From contig SGYO01000012.1 in the NCBI GenBank assembly GCA_004321745.1, positions 1-51,130 on the forward strand: a DNA stretch of 51,130 nucleotides, in the 5' to 3' direction. The notes beneath the pieces are model-generated. The model saw only the letters and a list, made by a program, of their open reading frames with translations, made no database searches and was not told the DNA's origin. The stretch comes from a bacterium. GTDB lineage: Bacteria > Fidelibacterota > Marinisomatia > Marinisomatales > UBA1611. Shown one piece after another: positions 36,123 to 44,088 of the stretch (its first letter is position 1; the number at the start of each line of letters is the position of its first letter). Made by a program: the position numbers and the translations under genes.

Positions 36123-37871
36123 ATGAAAATCATTAACTTTTTTTTAATAAATCTAATTTTTGTTTTAAATATTGCTATTTCGCAAGATGGGAACACGCCC
36201 ACAAATTTATCGATTGATGCTGCATCAGTTGGTGGTGTTCAACTTTCTTGGGACACTCCTGAAAACTACAGAAGAAATTGGATTACACATTCGAATGGAG
36301 TTTATTTTACTGGAATAGGACAAGTTGGAGGTGGATCTGTCTTTTACGGACAAAAATATCCAGATTCATTATTGTCAGAATATCATGGGATGCTAGTCAA
36401 GGAGATTGCTTTTGTTCCTGGTGATACCTCGTCCTTTCAACCATTAATTTTTGAAACTGATCCCAATAATATAGGAGAAGTGCCTGATTGGTTAAATTAC
36501 ACTAACTTAGTTTTAAGTGCACCACTAGCGCGGTATGAAAGTGGTTTTGGTGCATGGGCAACAGCTGAGTTGAAAGATCATGTTCCAGGTAACACGTTAT
36601 CTGATGATATTCAACCCTCATCATACATTATTGATAGTACAAAAAATTTATATATAGGATATGTAATATCTGATTACCCTCTGTATCCTGCAGGTTGTGA
36701 TAATGGACCAGCACTAGATGGTTTGGGTAATATGGTAGTATGGTGTAACACTAATGGTTGTGGTGAGTTAACATTAGCTGAAGCAGCGGCAGAGGGCACT
36801 ACATTAGATTATAATTGGATGATAGCGTTAAGCTTAATCAATTCAAACGCGCCCTCCAGAACTTTCACTTTATCATATCATGAGGATATAAGCTTACCCA
36901 AGAACAATCAACATCCTAGCTCTGTAAGTCCATTACCAAATTCTTTTTTAATGGGCCATGGGCCTAGACAAGAAATATTTCTAGATATAAATACTTTAAG
37001 AAATCGTGACATTTCCAATTATTTTCTTTTTGAAAATGGTGTAGTTGTTGATGTAGTTCAACCTACATATCTTGAATTTAATGTTATCACACGAGAAAGC
37101 TCTATACTTGGGCCTAGGGAGCCAGGTACATACAGTTATTTCGTGCGTGCTCAAACTACAGATGGACTTTCAGATTCATCTAATGTTGTATCTGTGGATC
37201 TTGAAAATAATGCTCCCGGTAACTTTTTTCTAATTGCTCCAGAAGAAAATGCATCAATTTCCGTAACGCCCTCTAATCTAAATAATCCAAATACTTTTAT
37301 TTGGTCAAATTCTGTGGATACTGATGGGCAAGAGCTTCATTATTTATTCAAGATGTGTAAGGTTCAGGATAGTGAATTTTGTTTCGATACCACCATGACA
37401 GAAAGAATTTACCAACCAACTAATCAGTCAATTATTGATAGTTTTTCGCTTGGAAATGGAGATTTTGATATGTTCTGGAGTGTGAGAGTAACTGATGGTA
37501 TTGATACGCTTTTTGCTGGTGGGGAGGATGATAGCATACGTTATTTTACATTTTCAACTACACAACTTGGATTGGACCCATCTAATATTCCTACCAATTA
37601 TAGTTTGAAACAAAACTATCCAAATCCCTTTAATCCTTCTACAACTATTGAGTACCACATTGCAAAAAGTGAATTTGTAAGTATATCAATTTTTGATTTA
37701 GCTGGAAACAGGATTAAAAGTATTTTTAATCTACATGTTGATTCTGGTTTAGGGTATGCTAAGTGGGATGGAAAAAATGAACTGGGTCAAAATGTTAGCG
37801 GAGGAATATATCTATATAGAATCGATACTCCATCTTTCTCCTCTACAAGGAAAATGATCCTTCTTAAATAG
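36123..37871 (+). CDS. Secreted protein with T9SS type A sorting domain, copy 1
   Basis: 582 aa with a signal peptide (~1-20, ending IAISQ). A short FnIII-like start (TPTNLSIDAASVGGVQLSWD) is followed by a beta-rich domain with NGPALDGLGN, then Ig-like repeats. The C-terminal sorting domain begins NYSLKQNYPNPFNPSTTIEY (~493-512) and ends SGGIYLYRI...KMILLK, the classic type IX secretion signal. It is probably surface-attached or released. The following gene is a paralogue starting eight bases later. No catalytic domain is recognised. Confidence 0.85.
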   Translation: MKIINFFLINLIFVLNIAISQDGNTPTNLSIDAASVGGVQLSWDTPENYRRNWITHSNGVYFTGIGQVGGGSVFYGQKYPDSLLSEYHGMLVKEIAFVPGDTSSFQPLIFETDPNNIGEVPDWLNYTNLVLSAPLARYESGFGAWATAELKDHVPGNTLSDDIQPSSYIIDSTKNLYIGYVISDYPLYPAGCDNGPALDGLGNMVVWCNTNGCGELTLAEAAAEGTTLDYNWMIALSLINSNAPSRTFTLSYHEDISLPKNNQHPSSVSPLPNSFLMGHGPRQEIFLDINTLRNRDISNYFLFENGVVVDVVQPTYLEFNVITRESSILGPREPGTYSYFVRAQTTDGLSDSSNVVSVDLENNAPGNFFLIAPEENASISVTPSNLNNPNTFIWSNSVDTDGQELHYLFKMCKVQDSEFCFDTTMTERIYQPTNQSIIDSFSLGNGDFDMFWSVRVTDGIDTLFAGGEDDSIRYFTFSTTQLGLDPSNIPTNYSLKQNYPNPFNPSTTIEYHIAKSEFVSISIFDLAGNRIKSIFNLHVDSGLGYAKWDGKNELGQNVSGGIYLYRIDTPSFSSTRKMILLK

Positions 37872-37878
37872 AAAGTAA

Positions 37879-39483
37879 ATGATGTTAAAAAAAATATTTG
37901 TTTTAATTCTTTTAATTTTTTCGGTGCAGGTAATACTATCTCAGGATCAAAATGCGCCAACTAATTTGGAAGTAGAGATAGCGACTTTGGGAGGGGTTCA
38001 GTTGTCATGGGATCATCCAGCAGCATTTACTCGAGAAATTGTTACTCAGTCAAATCAAAGCAACATGAGTCCAAATTTTAATTATGCTATCGGTTCTGTT
38101 TATAATGGTTACCATCACTTTGTTTTTCATAAAATAAGTGGAGATTCGCTTTCAGCATATCATGGTTTAATTTTAGAAAAAATAGCATTCAAGTCAGGTC
38201 CAGATTCTGCAATATTTCATGCTCATGTATACGCTCCTGAGAAAGGTGAAGAACCAGATTACATTTATAAATCTGATATGGTTTTAACAGGCCCATTTGT
38301 ATCTTTAGGAGATCAAAATCTTACATTAAATGATTGGAATTATGTAAATCTTGCGACCTTTCAACCTGGTATTATTTGGGAAAATATGGTTGAACCTTCA
38401 ACATATCAAATAGATAGCACCAAAGATTTATGGTATGGATATTATGTAAGAAATTTTAGCGGTGATCCTGTTGGGATGGATAATGGACCAGTCAATCTCG
38501 GGTATGGCGATATTCAAGTTTTTTGTGGAGGTGCAAGTGTCGACAGCATAACCTGTAATTCAGTATCTCCAAATGTAAATAGAAATTTTCTAATGGCACT
38601 ACAGCTCAAAAGCGAAGATCAAACCAATGATGTTGATAATTATTATGTTTTTCAAAATGGTACTATCGCTGAAATAGTTGAGCCTATGTATCAGTCTCCA
38701 TTATATAGTGGCAGGGAAAGAGTGAATTTTGGTCCAATGACTGAAGGATTTCATACGTTCTCTGTTAGGGCTTTAACATCTGAGGGTATATCAGATTCTA
38801 CAAATAATGTTACAATAGATATAGTTAATAGCCCTCCTGGGCCATTTGATTTTGTTTCCCCTCCAGATGGAGCATCTCTTTCATTCGAACAATCTACGCT
38901 ATCTAGTCAAGTTCCCTTTATATGGACTTCCAGTGTTGATCCCGATGGTTTAGAATTAAACTACACCGTTAAAATATGTAATAGTGATACTTCATTATGC
39001 ATGGAACAAACTCTTCAAGAAAGGATATATCAACCTTATGTTTGGATGATGATGGGACAGCTTTCATTAGTAGAGGGACTTAATCAATTACATTGGTCAG
39101 TATACTCCTCTGATGGGTTAGACTCTACTTTTGCGAATGATAGCATCCATACTTTCTCTATTGACTTATCAAATCTTAGTATTTTAGAAAGGTCTCCATA
39201 TCCTAATGACTTCAAATTAAATCAAAATTATCCAAACCCATTTAACCCAACAACTAACATAAAATATGAAATTATAACTGGTAAATTAGTTAAAATTGAA
39301 ATTTATGACCTCAAAGGAAACTATGTTAAAAATCTTGTAAATGATTACAAGATGCCAGGACAATACGAAGTAAAATGGGATGGGTTAGATCATTTAAGCA
39401 GAGAAGTGAGCGCAGGAGTTTATATTTATACTATTAGCTCAAATTCAAAAGCATTATCAAAAAAGATGCTTTTTGTTAAGTGA
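37879..39483 (+). CDS. Secreted protein with T9SS type A sorting domain, copy 2
   Basis: 534 aa, paralogue of the preceding protein: the start APTNLEVEIATLGGVQLSWD, the DNGPVNLGYGDIQVFC segment, the Ig-like SPPDGASLSFEQSTLSS region and the sorting domain FKLNQNYPNPFNPTTNIKYE then SAGVYIYTI...KMLFVK all correspond. Signal peptide ~1-21 (ends VILSQ). The first copy has an extra segment of ~50 residues near the middle. The tandem arrangement points to local duplication and then divergence. Confidence 0.85.
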   Translation: MMLKKIFVLILLIFSVQVILSQDQNAPTNLEVEIATLGGVQLSWDHPAAFTREIVTQSNQSNMSPNFNYAIGSVYNGYHHFVFHKISGDSLSAYHGLILEKIAFKSGPDSAIFHAHVYAPEKGEEPDYIYKSDMVLTGPFVSLGDQNLTLNDWNYVNLATFQPGIIWENMVEPSTYQIDSTKDLWYGYYVRNFSGDPVGMDNGPVNLGYGDIQVFCGGASVDSITCNSVSPNVNRNFLMALQLKSEDQTNDVDNYYVFQNGTIAEIVEPMYQSPLYSGRERVNFGPMTEGFHTFSVRALTSEGISDSTNNVTIDIVNSPPGPFDFVSPPDGASLSFEQSTLSSQVPFIWTSSVDPDGLELNYTVKICNSDTSLCMEQTLQERIYQPYVWMMMGQLSLVEGLNQLHWSVYSSDGLDSTFANDSIHTFSIDLSNLSILERSPYPNDFKLNQNYPNPFNPTTNIKYEIITGKLVKIEIYDLKGNYVKNLVNDYKMPGQYEVKWDGLDHLSREVSAGVYIYTISSNSKALSKKMLFVK

Positions 39484-39595
39484 TTTATCATTCCAGTTAA
39501 CGTGGTTATATAACAGTTATTTTTACACAAGAGTACTTAATTATTTAGCAATTAATTCTATTCTTTATTAGGTTTTAAATTATTCAGGAGCATTT

Positions 39596-40060
39596 ATGAA
39601 GAAAATATTTACGTTTATATTTCTTTTTTTAATTAGTTGTTCAGAAACGCCCGTTAATATGGATGAAAAACTATTTGACCGCGGTGGTAGGTATATAACA
39701 AGGGCTGATTATAGTTCAATGTGGTTTTATAACCTCAAAGTTTATAATGGGCCAGCCTTTACCCTTCATAAAAATGGTGAGCGTAAGGAAAAAGGTGAAA
39801 TTGTTAATGGTGCTAAATCTGGAGTTTGGAATGGATGGGATGAAAAAGGAAACCTTAAATACAAAGGTGGTTATCTCAATGGAAAAGAAGATGGTAAATG
39901 GGTAGGGTATCATGATAATGGAAAAACTAAATATGAAGGTGTTTACAAAGAAGGTAATCAGGTAGGAACTTGGAAGTATTATAATAAAAAAGGGAAAATG
40001 ACTACTGAAGAAAAATATAATGCTGAAGGAAAAGTAGTAAAGTCAAAAGATTTTAAATAG
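39596..40060 (+). CDS. MORN-type repeat lipoprotein
   Basis: 154 aa with a lipoprotein signal, Cys15 in FLISC. From ~45 there are four to five tandem MORN_2-like repeats (GERKEKGEIVNGAKSGVWNG, KYKGGYLNGKEDGKWVGYHD, KYEGVYKEGNQVGTWKYYN), each of ~22-24 residues. Such proteins (YwqK-like) are usually surface or periplasmic and of unknown role. The stop abuts the stop of the convergent gamma-carbonic-anhydrase-like gene with no gap. Confidence 0.8.
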   Translation: MKKIFTFIFLFLISCSETPVNMDEKLFDRGGRYITRADYSSMWFYNLKVYNGPAFTLHKNGERKEKGEIVNGAKSGVWNGWDEKGNLKYKGGYLNGKEDGKWVGYHDNGKTKYEGVYKEGNQVGTWKYYNKKGKMTTEEKYNAEGKVVKSKDFK

Positions 40061-40591
40061 TTACATACTTTGATGTTCCTTATGTATTTTAGCTAGTTTT
40101 ACATATTTACCTGCCCAATTAATATTTTGTTCTAAAATAGTTTCTGGGAGCTTCTTCACTACTTTTGCAGGAACTCCAACAACTAGCTGATAAGGTTCTA
40201 TAATCATATTCTCTTTTACAACAGCCCCAGCTCCAATTACCGCTCCTTTTCCTACTACCGCTCCATTCATTATAATTGATCCCATACCAATAAGTGCGCC
40301 ATCCTCTATTGTACAGCCATGAATTATTGCATTGTGGCCGATAGTTACATCATTCCCAATTATTACACCTTGATCGTTCTCTAAGTGAATGACTGAATTA
40401 TCTTGGACGTTAGATCTTTCGCCAATGATAATTTTGTTTATATCAGCTCTTGCTACAGTATTATACCATATTGATGAACCTTTTTTTAAGGTTACATCGC
40501 CAATGACTCTCGCGCCATCTGCAACGAATACTGAATCATGTATTGTAGGAGATTCTATTTTAATATCTTTTCGTAATTCTGTTTTATCCAT
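40061..40591 (-). CDS. Gamma-carbonic-anhydrase-family hexapeptide protein
   Basis: 176-aa left-handed beta-helix protein of the YrdA/CamH type, with hexapeptide repeats from ~20 to ~140. The metal His ligands appear as His69 (NSVIHLEN), His86 and His91 (TIGHNAIIHGC). RADINKIIIGERSNVQDNSV is the family line. Some relatives are true carbonic anhydrases, others lack activity. Cytoplasmic, single gene, convergent with the MORN lipoprotein gene. Confidence 0.9.
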   Translation of the reverse strand: MDKTELRKDIKIESPTIHDSVFVADGARVIGDVTLKKGSSIWYNTVARADINKIIIGERSNVQDNSVIHLENDQGVIIGNDVTIGHNAIIHGCTIEDGALIGMGSIIMNGAVVGKGAVIGAGAVVKENMIIEPYQLVVGVPAKVVKKLPETILEQNINWAGKYVKLAKIHKEHQSM

Positions 40592-40672
40592 TAGTGTATT
40601 CTAGTCCTTTTATTAACTATCTCAAAATCATAAATCTGAATTTGATGTAAAGTATGTTAATTTTTAATTAAT

Positions 40673-42337
40673 ATGATCAACAAAAACTATTTAGAATATT
40701 TGAAGCGCCATATCAATTCAAGGCCAAATATTATCATATTAATTATAGCTTCAATCTATTTAAGCCCATCACTTTTTTTGTATTTTGTATCTGAAGATAT
40801 AAAATTTGCAATTTTATTTATTGAAAACACATTTTTTGAAAATTTAAAAAATATATGGTTTCCTTCTGGAGAATTCTTAAATAAGGGTAATTTATTTAGA
40901 CCAATTATTTCATCAATAAACCTTTTCGAATACTATTTGTGGGGTATTAATCCGCTAGGTTATCATCTTATAAATGGTTTGATCCATACCTTAAATAGTG
41001 TCCTTATATACCGGTTATCATTAATCTTATTAAAGAAAAATAATGTGGCCTTATTAAGCGCATTGATTTTTGTTTTTCATCCTATCCTCGGTCACTCAAT
41101 ATTCTGGATAAGCGGAAGGACAGACATGCTTGCATTGAGCTTTTATTTGCTTTCTTTAATTAATACTTCATCTTACATTGAGCGAACTAGCTTTAAAAAA
41201 TTGATTCTAGTCCAAGTATTATTTTTGTGCGCAATGCTTACCAAAGAGGTATCAATTACTTTACCACTTGCTCAAGTTTGGATGATATTCTGGAAAAAGA
41301 ATTATATTAAACTGTCAGAGGATTTTAGGAAGTATATAATCAAGTTAATAGCCTCTAGCGCTGTAGTATTTTTAATGTTTTTATATTATCGGTTCTCAAT
41401 TTTTAATCAAAACCCATTTATCATTGATTCGATTTATACAATAGGAGGATTATCTCAATTAGTAACTAATATGATAAAAATAGGTTCTTTCTTGACCGTG
41501 CCTTTTGGACATGCATGGTTTGAGATGAAGGTAATGAATTACAAAACTTATACAATCATCTTGATGGTTCCATTCTTGGTCAAATCATGTATTTATCTTT
41601 TTAATAATAGATCAAGGCAATATAAAATTATAATGCTGACTGTTCTTTTGTTAATTAGTGTATTGCCTCTTTTTAGTCTTACCATGAGATGGTACTTATA
41701 CATCCCAGTATCGTTTTTTTCAATAGTATTAGCCACTCTAATTATTAAAATTAAAAATAAGTCAAATTTTGCCTATTCGTTTTCAGTTTTGTATTTAATT
41801 ACATTCATTTTAGGCAGCGTTTTAAATTATAAGATATGGTTAGATAATGCTCAAATAGGGAGGGTGGTCGTTAATGGCCTTGAGCATCAGATCAAAATGA
41901 ATGATAATATTAAAACTATAGCTATTTTAAATTTTCCATCTAAAGTTAATCGAGTTGCCACATTTGTTGATGGTTTTGAGTCGCTAATTAAATTAAAAAC
42001 TGGGTCAAGTAAAAAAATAATCAGACCTATAAACGTAGTTCATAATAGTATTATAAAACCAACTGATGTAAATATCGTCGAAGACGGATTTGTCATAAAT
42101 ACTTGCGAGGAGAGCTCCTATTTCCTTCTGGGGGATAATGAACAAAGGCTTGGGCTTCGATCTTTTTATCCTGGAAATGAAGTAAAAATGAGTTCTGGTA
42201 AAGTTACTATTCAGAAAGTGAATGATATGGGAAAGCCAGTAAGAGTTGCTTTTAAACTAGATCAAGATAATTTTAATAAAAATACGTTATTTTTAAAATT
42301 TGACGAAATTAAAAATACGTATAACATAATTAAATAG
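40673..42337 (+). CDS. GT-C-type multi-pass membrane glycosyltransferase-like protein
   Basis: 554 aa with about ten membrane helices in the first ~400 residues and a soluble C-terminal ~150. The line GNLFRPIISSINLFEYYLWG, then GYHLINGLIHTLNS, FVFHPILGHSIFWISGRTDM corresponds to the conserved N-terminal region of TMTC/PMT-like proteins, which transfer sugars from lipid-linked donors. The early acidic residue before the first loop (SEDIKFA) could be the GT-C catalytic Asp/Glu. Acceptor unknown; it may glycosylate surface proteins such as the sorting-domain proteins, but that is speculation. Confidence 0.68.
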   Translation: MINKNYLEYLKRHINSRPNIIILIIASIYLSPSLFLYFVSEDIKFAILFIENTFFENLKNIWFPSGEFLNKGNLFRPIISSINLFEYYLWGINPLGYHLINGLIHTLNSVLIYRLSLILLKKNNVALLSALIFVFHPILGHSIFWISGRTDMLALSFYLLSLINTSSYIERTSFKKLILVQVLFLCAMLTKEVSITLPLAQVWMIFWKKNYIKLSEDFRKYIIKLIASSAVVFLMFLYYRFSIFNQNPFIIDSIYTIGGLSQLVTNMIKIGSFLTVPFGHAWFEMKVMNYKTYTIILMVPFLVKSCIYLFNNRSRQYKIIMLTVLLLISVLPLFSLTMRWYLYIPVSFFSIVLATLIIKIKNKSNFAYSFSVLYLITFILGSVLNYKIWLDNAQIGRVVVNGLEHQIKMNDNIKTIAILNFPSKVNRVATFVDGFESLIKLKTGSSKKIIRPINVVHNSIIKPTDVNIVEDGFVINTCEESSYFLLGDNEQRLGLRSFYPGNEVKMSSGKVTIQKVNDMGKPVRVAFKLDQDNFNKNTLFLKFDEIKNTYNIIK

Positions 42338-42478
42338 ATTATTTATGTATAATATTTAAAGTACAACTTTAATTATTATTCCTCTAATTTTTATATAGAC
42401 AAATTAATTTATTTTAATACAATTGTTTGGAATTAACATTGCAGTTACTAAATTTAAAAAATTAGCAAGGAGTTACTT

Positions 42479-42862
42479 ATGAGTCCTCAATTAGTTTTAA
42501 CAATCATTGGTGCAATAAATATTTTAATGGGTATTGCAATATATGCTGGAGCGGAAACAATTGTAACAGGGGGAGCATTTAGTGGCTATCTAATTAATGA
42601 TGCCTCAACTAAAGTTGGTACATACATGCACGAGGCAGTAGCATCCTTTATGATCGCTTTTGGGTGTGTTGCTATTTTAAGTAGGGACATGGAAGATACT
42701 TCAGCAAAAAAACTTCTTTTTGCAATTGGAGTAGCATATATCATTAATTTAGCTAGCGTTTTACTCCACATTATGAACCCAGAAGTACACCCCCCAATCC
42801 CTGCAGTTATTATAACATTAGGTTTAACTGCATTGGCTTTTTACACCTCAAAAGCATCATAA
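42479..42862 (+). CDS. Small four-helix membrane protein, family 1 member B
   Basis: 127 aa with four membrane helices. It has a strong ribosome site (AAGGAG, ~7 bases before ATG) and a terminator immediately after. The second half (FMIAFGCVAILSRDMEDTSA then KKLLF, and PPIPAVIITLGLTALAF) resembles the protein at 24484-24885, marking an unnamed family. An isolated His (YMHEAVASF) and LLHIMNPEVHPP might bind a metal or cofactor. Probably monocistronic and well expressed. Confidence 0.72.
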   Translation: MSPQLVLTIIGAINILMGIAIYAGAETIVTGGAFSGYLINDASTKVGTYMHEAVASFMIAFGCVAILSRDMEDTSAKKLLFAIGVAYIINLASVLLHIMNPEVHPPIPAVIITLGLTALAFYTSKAS

Positions 42863-42895
42863 TAAAATAAGATAATATATTTTTAATATGCAGTT

Positions 42896-42926
42896 AAAAG
42901 GTTCGTTTAAAGACGGGCCTTTTTTG
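42896..42926 (+). terminator. Intrinsic terminator after small membrane protein gene
   Basis: AAAAGGTTCGT / ACGGGCCTTTT stem of 11 pairs including two G-T pairs, with a TTAAAG loop and further T residues. Confidence 0.85.
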
Positions 42927-42927
42927 T

Positions 42928-42957
42928 TTGCATTATGTTAAAATGTGTTATTATATT
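42928..42957 (+). promoter_or_regulatory. Possible promoter of the FTR1 operon
   Basis: TTGCAT (42928-42933) and TATATT (42952-42957) with 18 bases between. Transcription would begin inside the Fur-like palindrome at 42961. An alternative is TTGACA at 42989-42994 with TATGTA 17 bases on. Neither is confirmed. Confidence 0.35.
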
Positions 42958-42960
42958 TAA

Positions 42961-42975
42961 TGAGACTTAGTCTCA
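42961..42975. promoter_or_regulatory. Fur-box-like palindrome upstream of FTR1
   Basis: TGAGACTTAGTCTCA is a perfect 7-1-7 inverted repeat. It matches the Fur 7-1-7 consensus TGATAATNATTATCA at 10 of 14 positions. It sits 135 bases before an iron permease gene, where a Fur-family or similar iron-responsive repressor is expected. Assignment to Fur rather than another metalloregulator is inference. Confidence 0.6.
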
Positions 42976-43020
42976 ATAACAATAATAATTGACATTATCT
43001 AAACAAAAATATATGTATTC

Positions 43021-43087
43021 AGGGCTCTATTTTTTGAATTATAAATCTAAACTCCAAGATCAGGTTCCTTCTAAAAATTTGAGCCCT
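43021..43087 (+). other. Leader inverted repeat before FTR1
   Basis: AGGGCTC (43021-43027) and GAGCCCT (43081-43087, followed by TTT) could pair around a 53-base loop just upstream of the FTR1 ribosome site. It might be a leader structure controlling expression, or chance. Confidence 0.35.
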
Positions 43088-43110
43088 TTTACAAAAGCAG
43101 GTATTAAAAT

Positions 43111-44055
43111 ATGGCAGAATTAATAATAGTTTTTAGGGAAGTATTGGAAGGATCATTAATTGTTGGAATTCTTTATACATACTTAAAAAAAACCAATCAA
43201 CCAGCAGCTATCTTAAGATTGTGGCAAGGTGTAGCTGCAGCACTGATAGTTAGTGTTTTAGGTTCATTTATATTTCAGATATTTGCAGATGGGTTCGAGG
43301 GGCGCGCTGGTAAGTTATTTGAAGGTATCATAATGATCATTGCTGCTGCTGTTTTGGGTTCTATGATAGTATGGATGGCCAAAAATAGGAATATAGCTGA
43401 TGATCTTAAAGATAAAGCCAATGAAGCTCTATCGGGTGAGAATGTTGGCTATGGAATTTTTGCTTTAGCATTTGTTTCCGTTTTTAGGGAGGGAATAGAG
43501 ACTATACTTTTCCTTTATGGTATTATCATTAAAGAAGGAGGTTTAAACATAGTTCTTTCTTTGGTCGGTGCTGCGCTTGGTATTGGTTTATCTTTTATGA
43601 TCTTTATCCAGGGTAAAAAAGTTCCTCTAAAAACATTTTTTAATGTTACTTCAGTAATACTCATCTTTGTGGCTGCTGGGATGTTTACATATGGCGTTCA
43701 CGAGCTAGAGTCAGCACGAGTAATTCCATTTTATGGCGGTGAGGTTATCGAAAATGATAATAGTTTAGTTGCAAAACGAATGAATGGAGATACAAAAATA
43801 TTTACATTTGATTCTTCCTCAGATAACATTGATGATGTGTCATACAAAGCTAGTAAATGGGCCTCAAGGATATGGGATTTAAATCCACCTAAAAATTTTG
43901 ATGGTACATACCCTGTATTTCATGATAAAGGAGCAATTGGTGGTCTTATGAAAGGTCTCTTTGGTTATAATGGAGACCCAAGCGCTATCGAACTGATTGC
44001 ATGGGTCTTAGTAGCCACTGGCTTGGGGTTTACTTGGAGAAAAACAGCGTCTTAA
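43111..44055 (+). CDS. FTR1-family iron permease
   Basis: 314-aa inner-membrane iron transporter related to EfeU/Ftr1. It has about seven helices with two R-E-x-x-E iron-binding motifs: FREVLEGS (Arg9, Glu10, Glu13) in helix 1 and FREGIETI (Arg126, Glu127, Glu130) in helix 4. An extracytoplasmic segment at ~200-285 includes ASRIWDLNPPKNFDGTYP and KGAIGGLMKGLFGYNGDP, a common FTR1 C-terminal feature. A TonB receptor gene follows 33 bases later, so the two form an outer-plus-inner-membrane iron import unit. A Fur-box-like site lies upstream. Confidence 0.92.
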   Translation: MAELIIVFREVLEGSLIVGILYTYLKKTNQPAAILRLWQGVAAALIVSVLGSFIFQIFADGFEGRAGKLFEGIIMIIAAAVLGSMIVWMAKNRNIADDLKDKANEALSGENVGYGIFALAFVSVFREGIETILFLYGIIIKEGGLNIVLSLVGAALGIGLSFMIFIQGKKVPLKTFFNVTSVILIFVAAGMFTYGVHELESARVIPFYGGEVIENDNSLVAKRMNGDTKIFTFDSSSDNIDDVSYKASKWASRIWDLNPPKNFDGTYPVFHDKGAIGGLMKGLFGYNGDPSAIELIAWVLVATGLGFTWRKTAS

Positions 44056-44088
44056 TAAAAATTATAAATTTTAGAAAAGGAAATAATA

